Assembly (NCBI GenBank): GCA_030490835.1
Contig: CM059975.1
Span: 53,869,174-53,933,173 of the forward strand
Direction: 5' to 3'
DNA from: Annona cherimola
Taxonomy: Eukaryota > Streptophyta > Magnoliopsida > Magnoliales > Annonaceae
DNA length: 64,000 nucleotides
The notes beneath the pieces are model-generated. The model had not been told where the DNA came from. It made no database searches and saw nothing but the letters and a program-made list of their open reading frames with translations. Shown one piece after another: positions 16,301-29,100 of the stretch (position 1 is its first letter; each line of letters starts with the position of its first letter). A program made the position numbers and the translations under genes.

Positions 16301-18484
16301 ATAAAAATTATTTTAACTGTAGTTCAAAATTTTGATAATTGAATTTTTGTTTAATAACTATTTTGTAAAATTAATGGATTAAAAAGTTAATCTAAGATAA
16401 TTTTAATGACACTAATCAAGATCGTAAACTTGTACCCATGAGTTGGACCTCAATACGTAGATTTCATGGTTCGTATTTAAACTTTAAAATAAAAAATTAT
16501 TTCAACGGTAGTTCAAAATTTTAATAATTGAATTTTATTTAATAATTATTTTGTTAAATTAATAGATTAAATCAATTAATCTAAGATAATTTTTCAATGA
16601 CAGTAATCAAGATCGTAGACCTTTACTCATGGGTTGGGCCTCAATACGTACAAATAATTGGTTAGTATTTCAAATTAAAGATAAAAATTATTTTAACTGT
16701 TGTTCAAAATTTTCAAAATTGAATTTTTATTTAATAACTATTTTGTAAAATTAATGGATTAAAAAGTTAATCTAAGATAATTTTAATGACACTAATCAAG
16801 ATCGTAAAGTTGTACCCATGAGTTTTGTCTCAATACGTCGATTTGATGGTTCGTATTTTAACTTTAAATAAAAAATTATTTCAACGGTAGTTCAAAATTT
16901 TAATAATTGAATTTTATTTAATAATTATTTTGTTAAATTAATGGATTAAAATATTTAATCTAATATAATTTTTTAATGACAGTAATCAAGATCGTACACC
17001 TTTAGTCATGGGTTGGGCCTCAATACATACAAATAATTGGTTAGTATTTGAAATTAAAAATAAAAATAATTTTAACTATAGTTCAAAATTTTGATAATTG
17101 AATTTTTATTTATTAAGTATTTTGTAAAATTAATGGATTAAAAGTTAATCTACGATAATTTTAATGACACTAATCAAGATAGTAAACTTGTACCCGTGAG
17201 TTAGGCCTCAATACGTCCATTTGATGGTCCGTATTTTAACTTTAAAATAAAAAATTATTTCAACGGTAGTTCAAAATTTTAATAATTGAATTTATTTAAT
17301 ATTTATTTTGTTAAATTAATAGATAAAACTATTTAATTTAAGATAATTTTTGAATGATAGTAATCAATATCGTAGACCTTTACTCATGGGTTGGGCCTCA
17401 ATACATACAAATAATTGGTTAGTATTTTAAATTAAACATAAAAATTATTTTAACTGTAGTTCAAAATTTTGATAATTGAATTTTTGTTTAATAACTATTT
17501 TGTAAAATTAATGGATTAAAAAGTTAATCTAAGATAATTTTAATGACACTAATCAAGATCGTAAACTAGTACCCAAGAGTTGGGCCTCAATACGTCGATT
17601 TGATGATTCGTATTTTAACTTTAAAATAAAAAATTATTTCAATGGTAGTTCAAAATTTTAATAATTGAATTTTATTTAATAATTATTTTGTTAAATTAAT
17701 AGATTAAATCAGTTAACCTAAGATAATTTTTCAATGACAGTAATCAAGATCGTAGACCTTTACTCATGGGTTGGGCCTGAATATATACAAATAATTGGTA
17801 AGTATTTGAAATTAAAAATAAAAAATTATTTTAACTGTAGTTTAAAATTTTGATAATTGAATTTTTTATTTAATAACTATTTTGTAAAATTAATGGATTA
17901 AAAATTTCATCTAAGATAATTTTAATGACACTAATCAAGATCGTAAAGTTGTACCCATGAGTTTTGCCTCAATACGTCGATTTGATGGTTCGTATTTTAA
18001 CTTTAAAATAAAAAATTATTTCAACGGTAGTTCAAAATTTTAATAATAGAATTTTATTTAATAATTATTTTGTTAAATTAATGGATTAAACTATTTAATC
18101 TAAGATAATTTTTTAATGACAGTAATCAAGATCGTACACCTTTACTCATGGGTTGGGCCTCAATACATACAAATAATTGGTTAGTATTTGAAATTAAAAA
18201 TAAAAAATAATTTTAACTGTAGTTCAAAATTTTGATAATTGAATTTTTATTTATTAAGTATTTTGTAAAATTAATGGATTAAAAAGTTAATCTACGATAA
18301 TTTTAATGACACTAATCAAGATAGTAAACTTGTACCCATGAGTTGGGCTCAATACGTCCATTTGATGGTTCGTATTTTAACTTTAAAATAAAAAATTATT
18401 TCAACGGTAGTTCAAAATTTTAATAATTGAATTTTATTTAATAATTATTTTGTTAAATTAATAGATAAAAATATTTAATCTAAG
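4340..18484. repeat. SatA higher-order repeat, 3,429-bp unit x ~4.1
   Basis: A rare variant acccgtgag (normally acccatgag) occurs at 6911, 10340, 13769 and 17192. The first two gaps are exactly 3,429 bp, which is 9 x 381; the last is 3,423 bp because of small deletions. The variant ctagtacccaagag marks the same register at about 4993, 8422, 11851 and 15280, again 3,429 bp apart. Approximate copies are 4340-7768, 7769-11197, 11198-14626, 14627-18040 and a partial copy to 18484. Copies 2-4 share changes absent from copy 1, such as gggcgtcaatac at about 8257, 11686 and 15115, so they are the most recent amplification. Confidence 0.9.
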
Positions 18485-18584
18485 NNNNNNNNNNNNNNNN
18501 NNNNNNNNNNNNNNNNNNNNNNNNNNNNNNNNNNNNNNNNNNNNNNNNNNNNNNNNNNNNNNNNNNNNNNNNNNNNNNNNNNNN
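18485..18584. other. Assembly gap of 100 N
   Basis: Exactly 100 undetermined bases separate SatA from SatB. A run of exactly 100 N is the usual placeholder for a gap of unknown size between joined contigs. The SatA-SatB junction itself is therefore not observed, and their adjacency and relative orientation depend on the scaffolding method. Confidence 0.98.
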
Positions 18585-21500
18585 CACTGTTCCGGTGTAG
18601 TTGCAGAGCAGTTTTTTCAAGATCTAAACCATGAAAAGCATGTTATTTATATGGATAAATGATTATATAAACTTTTATTACATTATAATACGTGTAGGGC
18701 CATTTTTGGAGTAACTGCACCACTGTTCCGGTGTAGTTTCAGAGCAATTTTTTCAAGATCTAAACCATCAAAAGCAAGTTATTTATTTGGATAAATGATT
18801 ATATAAAATTTTATTACATTATAATACGTGTAGGGCCATTTTTGGAGTATCTGCACCACTGTTCCGGTGTAGTTGCAGAGCAGTTTTTTCAAGATCTAAA
18901 CCATGAAAAGCATGTTATTTATATGGATAAATGATTATATAAACTTTTATTACATTATAATACGTGTAGGGCCATTTTGGAGTAACTGCACCACTGTTCC
19001 GGTGTAGTTGCAGAGCAGTTTTTTCAAGATCTAAAACCATGAAAAGCATGTTATTTATATGGATAAATGATTATATAAACTTTTATTACATTATAATACG
19101 TGTAGGGGCCATTTTTGGAGTAACTGCAACCACTGTTCCGGTGTAGTTTCAGAGCAATTTTTTCAAGATCTAAACCATCAAAAGCATGTTATTTATATGG
19201 ATAAATGATTATATAAAATTTTATTACATTATAATACGTGTAGGGCTATTTTTGGAGTAACTACACCACTGTTCCGGTGTAGTTGCAGACCAGTTTTTTC
19301 AAGATCTAAACCATCAAAAGCATGTTATTTATATGGATAAATTATTGTATAAAATTTTATTACATTATAATACGTGTAGGGCCATTTTTGGAGTAACTGC
19401 AACCACTGTTCCGGTGTAGTTGCAGAGCAGTTTTTTCAAGATCTAAACCATCAAAAGCATGTTATTTATATGGATAAATGATTATATAAACTTTTATTAC
19501 ATTATAATACGTGTAGGGCCATTTTTGAAGTAACTGCACCACTGTTCCGGTGTAGTTTCAGAGCAATTTTTTCAAAATCTAAACCATCAAAAAGCATGTT
19601 ATTTATTTGGATAAATGATTATATAAAATTTTATTACATTATAATACGTGTAGGGCCATTTTTGGAATAACTGCACCACTGTTCCGGTGTAGTTGCAGAG
19701 CAGTTTTTTCAAGATCTAAACCATGAAAAGCATGTTATTTATATGGATAAATGATTATATAAACTTTTATTACATTATAATACGTGTAGGGGCCATTTTT
19801 GGAGTAACTGCACCTCTGTTCCGGTGTAGTTTCAGAGCAATTTTTTCAAGATCTAAACCATCAAAAGCAAGTTATTTATTTGGATAAATGATTATATAAA
19901 ATTTTATTACATTATAATACGTGTAGGGCCATTTTTGGAGTATCTGCACCACTGTTCCGGTGTAGTTGCAGAGCAGTTTTTTCAAGATCTAAACAATCAA
20001 AAGCATGTTATTTATATGGATAAATGATTATATAAAATGTTATTACATTATAATACGTGTAGGGCCATTTTTGGAGTATCTGCACCACTGTTCCGGTGTA
20101 GTTGCAGAGCAGTTTTTTCAAGATCTAAACAATCAAAAAGCATGTTATTTATATGGATAAATGATTATATAAAATGTTATTACATTATAATACATGTAGG
20201 GCAATTTTTGGAGTAACTGCACCACTGTTCCGGTGTAATTGCAGAGCAGTTTTTTCATGATCTAAACCATCAAAAGCATGTTATTTATATGGATAAATGA
20301 TTATATAAAATTTTATTACATTATAATACGTGTAGGGGCCATTTTTGGAGTAACTGCACCACTGTTCCGGTGTAGTTGCAGAGCAGTTTTTTCATGATCT
20401 AAATCATCAAAAGCATGTTATTTATATGGATAAATGATTATATAAAATTTTATTACATTATAATACGTGTAGGGGCCATTTTTGGAGTAACTGCACCACT
20501 GTTCCGGTGTAGTTGCATAGCAGTTTTTTCAAAATCTAAACCATCAAAAGCATGTTATTTATATGGATAAATGATTATATAAAATTTTATTACATTATAA
20601 TACGTGTAGGGCTATTTTTGGAGTAACCTGCACCACTGTTCCGGTGTAGTTTCAGAGCAATTTTTTCAAGATCTAAACCATCAAAAGCAAGTTATTTATT
20701 TGGATAAATGATTATATAAAATTTTATTACATTATAATACGTGTAGGGCCATTTTTGGAGTAACTGCACCACTGTTCCGGTGTAGTTTCAGAGCAGTTTT
20801 TTCAAGATCTAAACAATCAAAAGCATGTTATTTATATGGATAAATGATTATATAAACTTTTATTACGTTATAATACGTGTAGGGCCATTTTTGGAGTAAC
20901 CGCACCACTGTTCCGGTGTAGTTGCAGAGCAGTTTTTTCAAGATCTAAACCATCAAAAGCATGTTATTTATATGGATAAATGATTATATAAAATTTTATT
21001 ACCTTATAATACGTGTAGGGTCATTTTTGGAGTAACTGCACCACTGTTCCGGTGTAGTTTCAGAGCAATTTTTTCAAGATCTAAACCATCAAAAGCAAAT
21101 TATTTATTTGGATAAATGATTATATAAAATTTTATTACATTATAATACGTGTAGGGACATTTTTGGAGTATCTGCACCACTGTTCCGGTGTAGTTGCAGA
21201 GCAGTTTTTTCAAGATCTAAACAATCAAAAGCATGTTATTTATATGGATAAATGATTATATAAACTTTTATTACATTATAATACGTGTAGGGCCATTTTT
21301 TGAGTAACTGCACCACTGTTCCGGTGTAGTTGCAGAGCAGTTTTTTCAAGATCTAAACCATGAAAAGCATGTTATTTATATGGATAAATGATTATATAAA
21401 CTTTTATTACATTATAATACGTGTAGGGCCATTTTTGGAGTAACTGCACCACTGTTCCGGTGTAGTTTCAGAGCAATTTTTTCAAGATCTAAACCATCAA

Positions 21501-23160
21501 AAGCAAGTTATTTATTTGGATAAATGATTATATAAAATTTTATTACATTATAATACGTGTAGGGCCATTTTTGGAGTATCTGCACCACTGTTCCGGTGTA
21601 GTTGCAGAGCAGTTTTTTCAAGATCTAAACCATGAAAAGCATGTTATTTATATGGATAAATGATTATATAAACTTTTATTACATTATAATACGTGTAGGG
21701 CCATTTTTGGAGTAACTGCACCACTGTTCCGGTGTAGTTTCAGAGCAATTTTTTCAAGATCTAAACCATCAAAAGCAAGTTATTTATTTGGATAAATGAT
21801 TATATAAAATTTTATTACATTATAATACGTGTAGGGCCATTTTTGGAGTATCTGCACCACTGTTCCGGTGTAGTTGCAGAGCAGTTTTTTCAAGATCTAA
21901 ACAATCAAAAGCATGTTATTTATATGGATAAATGATTATATAAAATGTTATTACATTATAATACGTGTAGGGCCATTTTTGGAGTATCTGCACCACTGTT
22001 CCGGTGTAGTTGCCGAGCAGTTTTTTCAAGATCTAAACAATCAAAAGCATGTTATTTATATGGATAAATGATTATATAAAATGTTATTACATTATAATAC
22101 GTGTAGGGCCATTTTTGGAGTAACTGCACCACTGTTCCGGTGTAATTGCAGAGAAGTTTTTTCATGATCTAAACCATCAAAAGCATGTTATTTATATGGA
22201 TAAATGATTATATAAAATTTTATTACATTATAATACGTGTAGGGCCATTTTTGGAGTAACTGCACCACTGTTCCGGTGTAGTTGCAGAGCAGTTTTTTTC
22301 ATGATCTAAACCATCAAAAGCATGTTATTTATATGGATAAATGATTATATAAAATTTTATTACATTATAATACGTGTAGGGCCATTTTTGGAGTAACTGC
22401 ACCACTGTTCCGGTGTAGTTGCAGAGCAGTTTTTTCAAGATCTAAACCATCAAAAGCATGTTATTTATATGGATAAATGATTATATAAAATTTTATTACA
22501 TTATAATACGTGTAGGGCTATTTTTGGAGTAACTGCACCACTGTTCCGGTGTAGTTTCAGAGCAATTTTTTCAAGATCTAAACCATCAAAAGCAAGTTAT
22601 TTATTTGGATAAATGATTATATAAAATGTTATTACATTATAATACGTGTAGGGCCATTTTTGGAGTATCTGCACCACTGTTCCGGTGTAGTTGCAGAGCA
22701 GTTTTTTCATGATCTAAACCATCAAAAGCATGTTATTTATATGGATAAATGATTATATAAAATTTTATTACATTATAATACGTGTAGGGCCATTTTTGGA
22801 GTAACTGCACCACTGTTCCGGTGTAATTGCAGAGCAGTTTTTTCAAGATCTAAACCATCAAAAGCATGTTATTTATATGGATAAATGATTATATAAAATT
22901 TTATTACATTATAATACGTGTAGGGCTATTTTTGGAGTAACTGCACCACTGTTCCGGTGTAGTTTCAGAGAAATTTTTTCAAGATCTAAACCATCAAAAG
23001 CAAGTTATTTATTTGGATAAATGATTATATAAAATTTTATTACATTATAATACGTGTAGGGCCATTTTTGGAGTAACTGCACCACTGTTCCGGTGTAGTT
23101 TCAGAGCAGTTTTTTCAAGATCTAAACAATCAAAAGCATGTTATTTATATGGATAAATGA

Positions 23161-26100
23161 ATATATAAACTTTTATTACGTTATAATACGTGTAGGGCCA
23201 TTTTTGGAGTAACCGCACCACTGTTCCGGTGTAGTTGCAGAGCAGTTTTTTCAAGATCTAAACCATCAAAAGCATGTTATTTATATGGATAAATGATTAT
23301 ATAAAATTTTATTACATTATAATACGTGTAGGGTCATTTTTGGAGTAACTGCACCACAGTTCCGGTGTAGTTTCAGAGCAATTTTTTCAAGATCTAAACC
23401 ATCAAAAGCAAATTATTTATTTGGATAAATGATTATATAAAATTTTATTACATTATAATACGTGTAGGGACATTTTTGGAGTATCTGCACCACTGTTCCG
23501 GTGTAGTTGCAGAGCAGTTTTTTCAAGATCTAAACAATCAAAAGCATGTTATTTATATGGATAAATGATTATATAAACTTTTATTACATTATAATACGTG
23601 TAGGGCCATTTTTTGAATAACTGCACCACTGTTCCGGTGTAGTTGCAGAGCAGTTTTTTCAAGATCTAAACCATGAAAAGCATGTTATTTATATGGATAA
23701 ATGATTATATAAACTTTTATTACATTATAATACGTGTAGGGCCATTTTTGGAGTAACTGCACCACTGTTCCGGTGTAGTTTCAGAGCAATTTTTTCAAGA
23801 TCTAAACCATCAAAAGCAAGTTATTTATTTGGATAAATGATTATATAAAATTTTATTACATTATAATACGTGTAGGGCCATTTTTGGAGTATCTGCACCA
23901 CTGTTCCGGTGTAGTTGCAGAGCAGTTTTTTCAAGATCTAAACCATGAAAAGCATGTTATTTATATGGATAAATGATTATATAAACTTTTATTACATTAT
24001 AATACGTGTAGGGCCATTTTTGGAGTAACTGCACCACTGTTCCGGTGTAGTTTCAGAGCAATTTTTTCAAGATCTAAACCATCAAAAGCAAGTTATTTAT
24101 TTGGATAAATGATTATATAAAATTTTATTACATTATAATACGTGTAGGGCCATTTTTGGAGTATCTGCACCACTGTTCCGGTGTAGTTGCAGAGCAGTTT
24201 TTTCAAGATCTAAACAATCAAAAGCATGTTATTTATATGGATAAATGATTATATAAAATGTTATTACATTATAATACGTGTAGGGCCATTTTTGGAGTAT
24301 CTGCACCACTGTTCCGGTGTAGTTGCAGAGCAGTTTTTTCAAGATCTAAACAATCAAAAGCATGTTATTTATATGGATAAATGATTATATAAAATGTTAT
24401 TACATTATAATACGTGTAGGGCCATTTTTGGAGTAACTGCACCACTGTTCCGGTGTAATTGCAGAGAAGTTTTTTCATGATCTAAACCATCAAAAGCATG
24501 TTATTTATATGGATAAATGATTATATAAAATTTTATTACATTATAATACGTGTAGGGCCATTTTTGGAGTAACTGCACCACTGTTCCGGTGTAGTTGCAG
24601 AGCAGTTTTTTCATGATCTAAACCATCAAAAGCATGTTATTTATATGGATAAATGATTATATAAAATTTTATTACATTATAATACGTGTAGGGCCATTTT
24701 TGGAGTAACTGCACCACTGTTCCGGTGTAGTTGCAGAGCAGTTTTTTCAAGATCTAAACCATCAAAAGCATGTTATTTATATGGATAAATGATTATATAA
24801 AATTTTATTACATTATAATACGTGTAGGGCTATTTTTGGAGTAACTGCACCACTGTTCCGGTGTAGTTTCAGAGCAATTTTTTCAAGATCTAAACCATCA
24901 AAAGCAAGTTATTTATTTGGATAAATGATTATATAAAATTTTATTACATTATAATACGTGTAGGGCCATTTTTGGAGTATCTGCACCACTGTTCCGGTGT
25001 AGTTGCAGAGCAGTTTTTTCAAGATCTAAACAATTAAAAGCATGTTATTTATATGGATAAATGATTATATAAACTTTTATTACATTATAATACGTGTAGG
25101 GCCATTTTTTGAGTAACTGCACCACTGTTCCGGTGTAGTTGCAGAGCAGTTTTTTCAAGATCTAAACCATGAAAAGCATGTTATTTATATGGATAAATGA
25201 TTATATAAACTTTTATTACATTATAATACGTGTAGGGCCATTTTTGGAGTAACTGCACCACTGTTCCGGTGTAGTTGCAGAGCAATTTTTTCAAAATCTA
25301 AACCATCAAAAGCAAGTTATTTATTTGGATAAATGATTATATAAAATTTTATTACATTATAATACGTGTAGGGCCATTTTTTGAGTATCTGCACCACTGT
25401 TCCGGTGTAGTTGCAGAGCAGTTTTTTCAAGATCTAAACCATGAAAAGCATGTTATTTATATGGATAAATGATTATATAAACTTTTATTACATTATAATA
25501 CGTGTAGGGCCATTTTTGGAGTAACTGCACCACTGTTCCGGTGTAGTTTCAGAGCAATTTTTTCAAGATCTAAACCATCAAAAGCAAGTTATTTATTTGG
25601 ATAAATGATTATATAAACTTTTATTACATTATAATACGTGTAGGGCCATTTTTGGAGTAACTGCACCACTGTTCCGGTGTAGTTGCAGAGCAGTTTTTTC
25701 AAGATCTAAACCATGAAAAGCATGTTATTTATATGGATAAATGATTATATAAACTTTTATTACATTATAATACGTGTAGGGCCATTTTTGGAGTAACTGC
25801 ACCACTGTTCCGGTGTAGTTTCAGAGCAATTTTTTCAAGATCTAAACCATCAAAAGCAAGTTATTTATTTGTATAAATGATTATATAAAATTTTATTACA
25901 TTATAATACGTGTAGGGCCATTTTTGGAGTATCTGCACCACTGTTCCGGTGTAGTTGCAGAGCAGTTTTTTCAAGATCTAAACCATGAAAAGCATGTTAT
26001 TTATATGGATAAATGATTATATAAACTTTTATTACATTATAATACGTGTAGGGCCATTTTTGGAGTAACTGCACCACTGTTCCGGTGTAGTTGCAGAGCA

Positions 26101-29100
26101 GTTTTTTCAAGATCTAAACCATGAAAAGCATGTTATTTATATGGATAAATGATTATATAAACTTTTATTACATTATAATACGTGTAGGGCCATTTTTGGA
26201 GTAACTGCACCACTGTTCCGGTGTAGTTTCAGAGCAATTTTTTCAAGATCTAAACCATCAAAAGCATGTTATTTATATGGATAAATGATTATATAAAATT
26301 TTATTACATTATAATACGTGTAGGGCGATTTTTGGAGTAACTAAACCACTGTTCCGGTGTAGTTGCAGACCAGTTTTTTCAAGATCTAAACCATCAAAAG
26401 CATGTTATTTATATGGATAAATTATTGTATAAAATTTTATTACATTATAATACGTGTAGGGCCATTTTTGGAGTAACTGCACCACTGTTCCGGTGTAGTT
26501 GCAGAGCAGTTTTTTCAAGATCTAAACCATCAAAAAGCATGTTATTTATATGGATAAATGATTATATAAACTTTTATTACATTATAATACGTGTAGGGCC
26601 ATTTTTGAAGTAACTGCACCACTGTTCCGGTGTAGTTTCAGAGCAATTTTTTCAAGATCTAAACCATCAAAAGCATCTTATTTATTTGGATAAATGATTA
26701 TATAAAATTTTATTACATTATAATACGTGTAGGGCCATTTTTGGAATAACTGCACCACTGTTCCGGTGTAGTTGCAGAGCAGTTTTTTCAAGATCTAAAC
26801 CATGAATAGCATGTTATTTATATGGATAAATGATTATATAAACTTTTATTACATTATAATACGTGTAGGGCCATTTTTTGAGTAACTGCACCACTGTTCC
26901 GGTGTAGTTGCAGAGCAGTTTTTTCAAGATCTAAACCATCAAAAGCATGTTATTTATATGGATAAATGATTATATAAACTTTTATTACATTATAATACGT
27001 GTAGGGCCATTTTTGGAGTAACTGCACCACTGTTCCGGTGTAGTTTCAGAGCAATTTTTTCAAGATCTAAACCATCAAAAGCAAGTTATTTATTTGGATA
27101 AATGATTATATAAAATTTTATTACATTATAATACGTGTAGGGCCATTTTTGGAGTATCTGCACCACTGTTCCGGTGTAGTTGCAGAGCAGTTTTTTCAAG
27201 ATCTAAACCATCAAAAGCATGTTATTTATATGGATAAATGATTATATAAAATTTTATTACATTATAATACGTGTAGGGCCATTTTTGGAGTAACTGCACC
27301 ACTGTTCCGGTGTAGTTTCAGAGCAATTTTTTCAAGATCTAAACCATCAAAAGCATGTTATTTATATGGATAAATTATTGTATAAAATTTTATTACATTA
27401 TAATACGTGTAGGGCCATTTTTGGAGTATCTGCACCACTGTTCCGGTGTAGTTGCAGAGCAGTTTTTTCAAGATCTAAACAATCAAAAGCATGTTATTTA
27501 TATGGATAAATGATTATATAAACTTTTATTACATTATAATACGTGTAGGGCCATTTTTTGAGTAACTGCACCACTGTTCCGGTGTAGTTGCAGAGCAGTT
27601 TTTTCAAGATCTAAACCATGAAAAGCATGTTATTTATATGGATAAATGATTATATAAACTTTTATTACATTATAATACGTGTAGGGCCATTTTTTGAGTA
27701 ACTGCACCACTGTTCCGGTGTAGTTTCAGAGCAATTTTTTCAAGATCTAAACCATCAAAAGCAAGTTATTTATTTGGATAAATGATTATATAAAATTTTA
27801 TTACATTATAATACGTGTAGGGCCATTTTTGGAGTATCTGCACCACTGTTCCGGTGTAGTTGCAGAGCAGTTTTTTCAAGATCTAAACAATCAAAAGCAT
27901 GTTATTTATATGGATAAATGATTATATAAACTTTTATTACATTATAATACGTGTAGGGCCATTTTTGGAGTAACTGCACCCTGTTCCGGTGTAGTTGCAG
28001 AGCAGTTTTTTCAAGATCTAAACCATGAAAAGCATGTTATTTATATGGATAAATGATTATATAAACTTTTATTACATTATAATACGTGTAGGGCCATTTT
28101 TGGAGTAACTGCACCACTGTTCCGGTGTAGTTGCAGAGCAGTTTTTTCATGATCTAAACCATCAAAAGCATGTTATTTATATGGATAAATGATTATATAA
28201 AATTTTATTACATTATAATACGTGTAGGGCCATTTTTGGAGTAACTGCACCACTGTTCCGGTGTAATTGCAGAGCAGTTTTTTCAAGATCTAAACCATCA
28301 AAAGCATGTTATTTATATGGATAAATGATTATATAAAATTTTATTACATTATAATACGTGTAGGGCTATTTTTGGAGTAACTGCACCACTGTTCCGGTGT
28401 AGTTTCAGAGCAATTTTTTCAAGATCTAAACCATCAAAAGCAAGTTATTTATTTGGATAAATGATTATATAAAATTTTATTACATTATAATACGTGTAGG
28501 GCCATTTTTGGAGTAACTGCACCACTGTTCCGGTGTAGTTTCAGAGCAGTTTTTTCAAGATCTAAACAATCAAAAGCATGTTATTTATATGGATAAATGA
28601 ATATATAAACTTTTATTACGTTATAATACGTGTAGGGCCATTTTTGGAGTAACCGCACCACTGTTCCGGTGTAGTTGCAGAGCAGTTTTTTCAAGATCTA
28701 AACCATCAAAAGCATGTTATTTATTTGGATAAATGATTATATAAAATTTTATTACATTATAATACGTGTAGGGTCATTTTTGGAGTAACTGCACCACTGT
28801 TCCGGTGTAGTTTCAGAGCAATTTTTTCAAGATCTAAACCATCAAAAGCAAATTATTTATTTGGATAAATGATTATATAAAATTTTATTACATTATAATA
28901 CGTGTAGGGACATTTTTGGAGTATCTGCACCACTGTTCCGGTGTAGTTGCAGAGCAGTTTTTTCAAGATCTAAACAATCAAAAGCATGTTATTTATATGG
29001 ATAAATGATTATATAAACTTTTATTACATTATAATACGTGTAGGGCCATTTTTTGAGTAACTGCACCACTGTTCCGGTGTAGTTGCAGAGCAGTTTTTTC

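Larger units (their letters stand above)
1..18484. repeat. SatA satellite array, 381-bp dimer of ~190-bp monomers
   Basis: The whole stretch is one head-to-tail tandem array of an AT-rich unit. Two related half-units alternate. Form 1 carries cccatgagttgggcctcaat followed by acgtcgatttgatggttcg. Form 2 carries ctcatgggttgggcctcaat followed by acatacaaataattggttag. The phrase aaagttaatc recurs at 1, 382 and 763, giving a period of 381 bp, so about 48.5 dimers are present. No open reading frame of note and no transposon interrupts it. The left edge is cut by the window and the right edge by the N gap, so true array length is unknown. Arrays like this are typical of centromeric, pericentromeric or subtelomeric heterochromatin; which of these applies cannot be told from sequence alone. 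Confidence 0.97.

Noticed and set aside
1..18484. Common origin of SatA and SatB
   Set aside because: I compared the two consensus units by eye and found no shared segment beyond AT-rich words. The period (about 190 versus 136 bp) and key motifs differ.
26413..26613. Four identical 66-codon open frames at 26413, 31309, 33077 and 38519
   Set aside because: They lie wholly in SatB and arise where a one-base A insertion joins frames of two monomers. Their repetition follows the block duplication, not selection on a protein.
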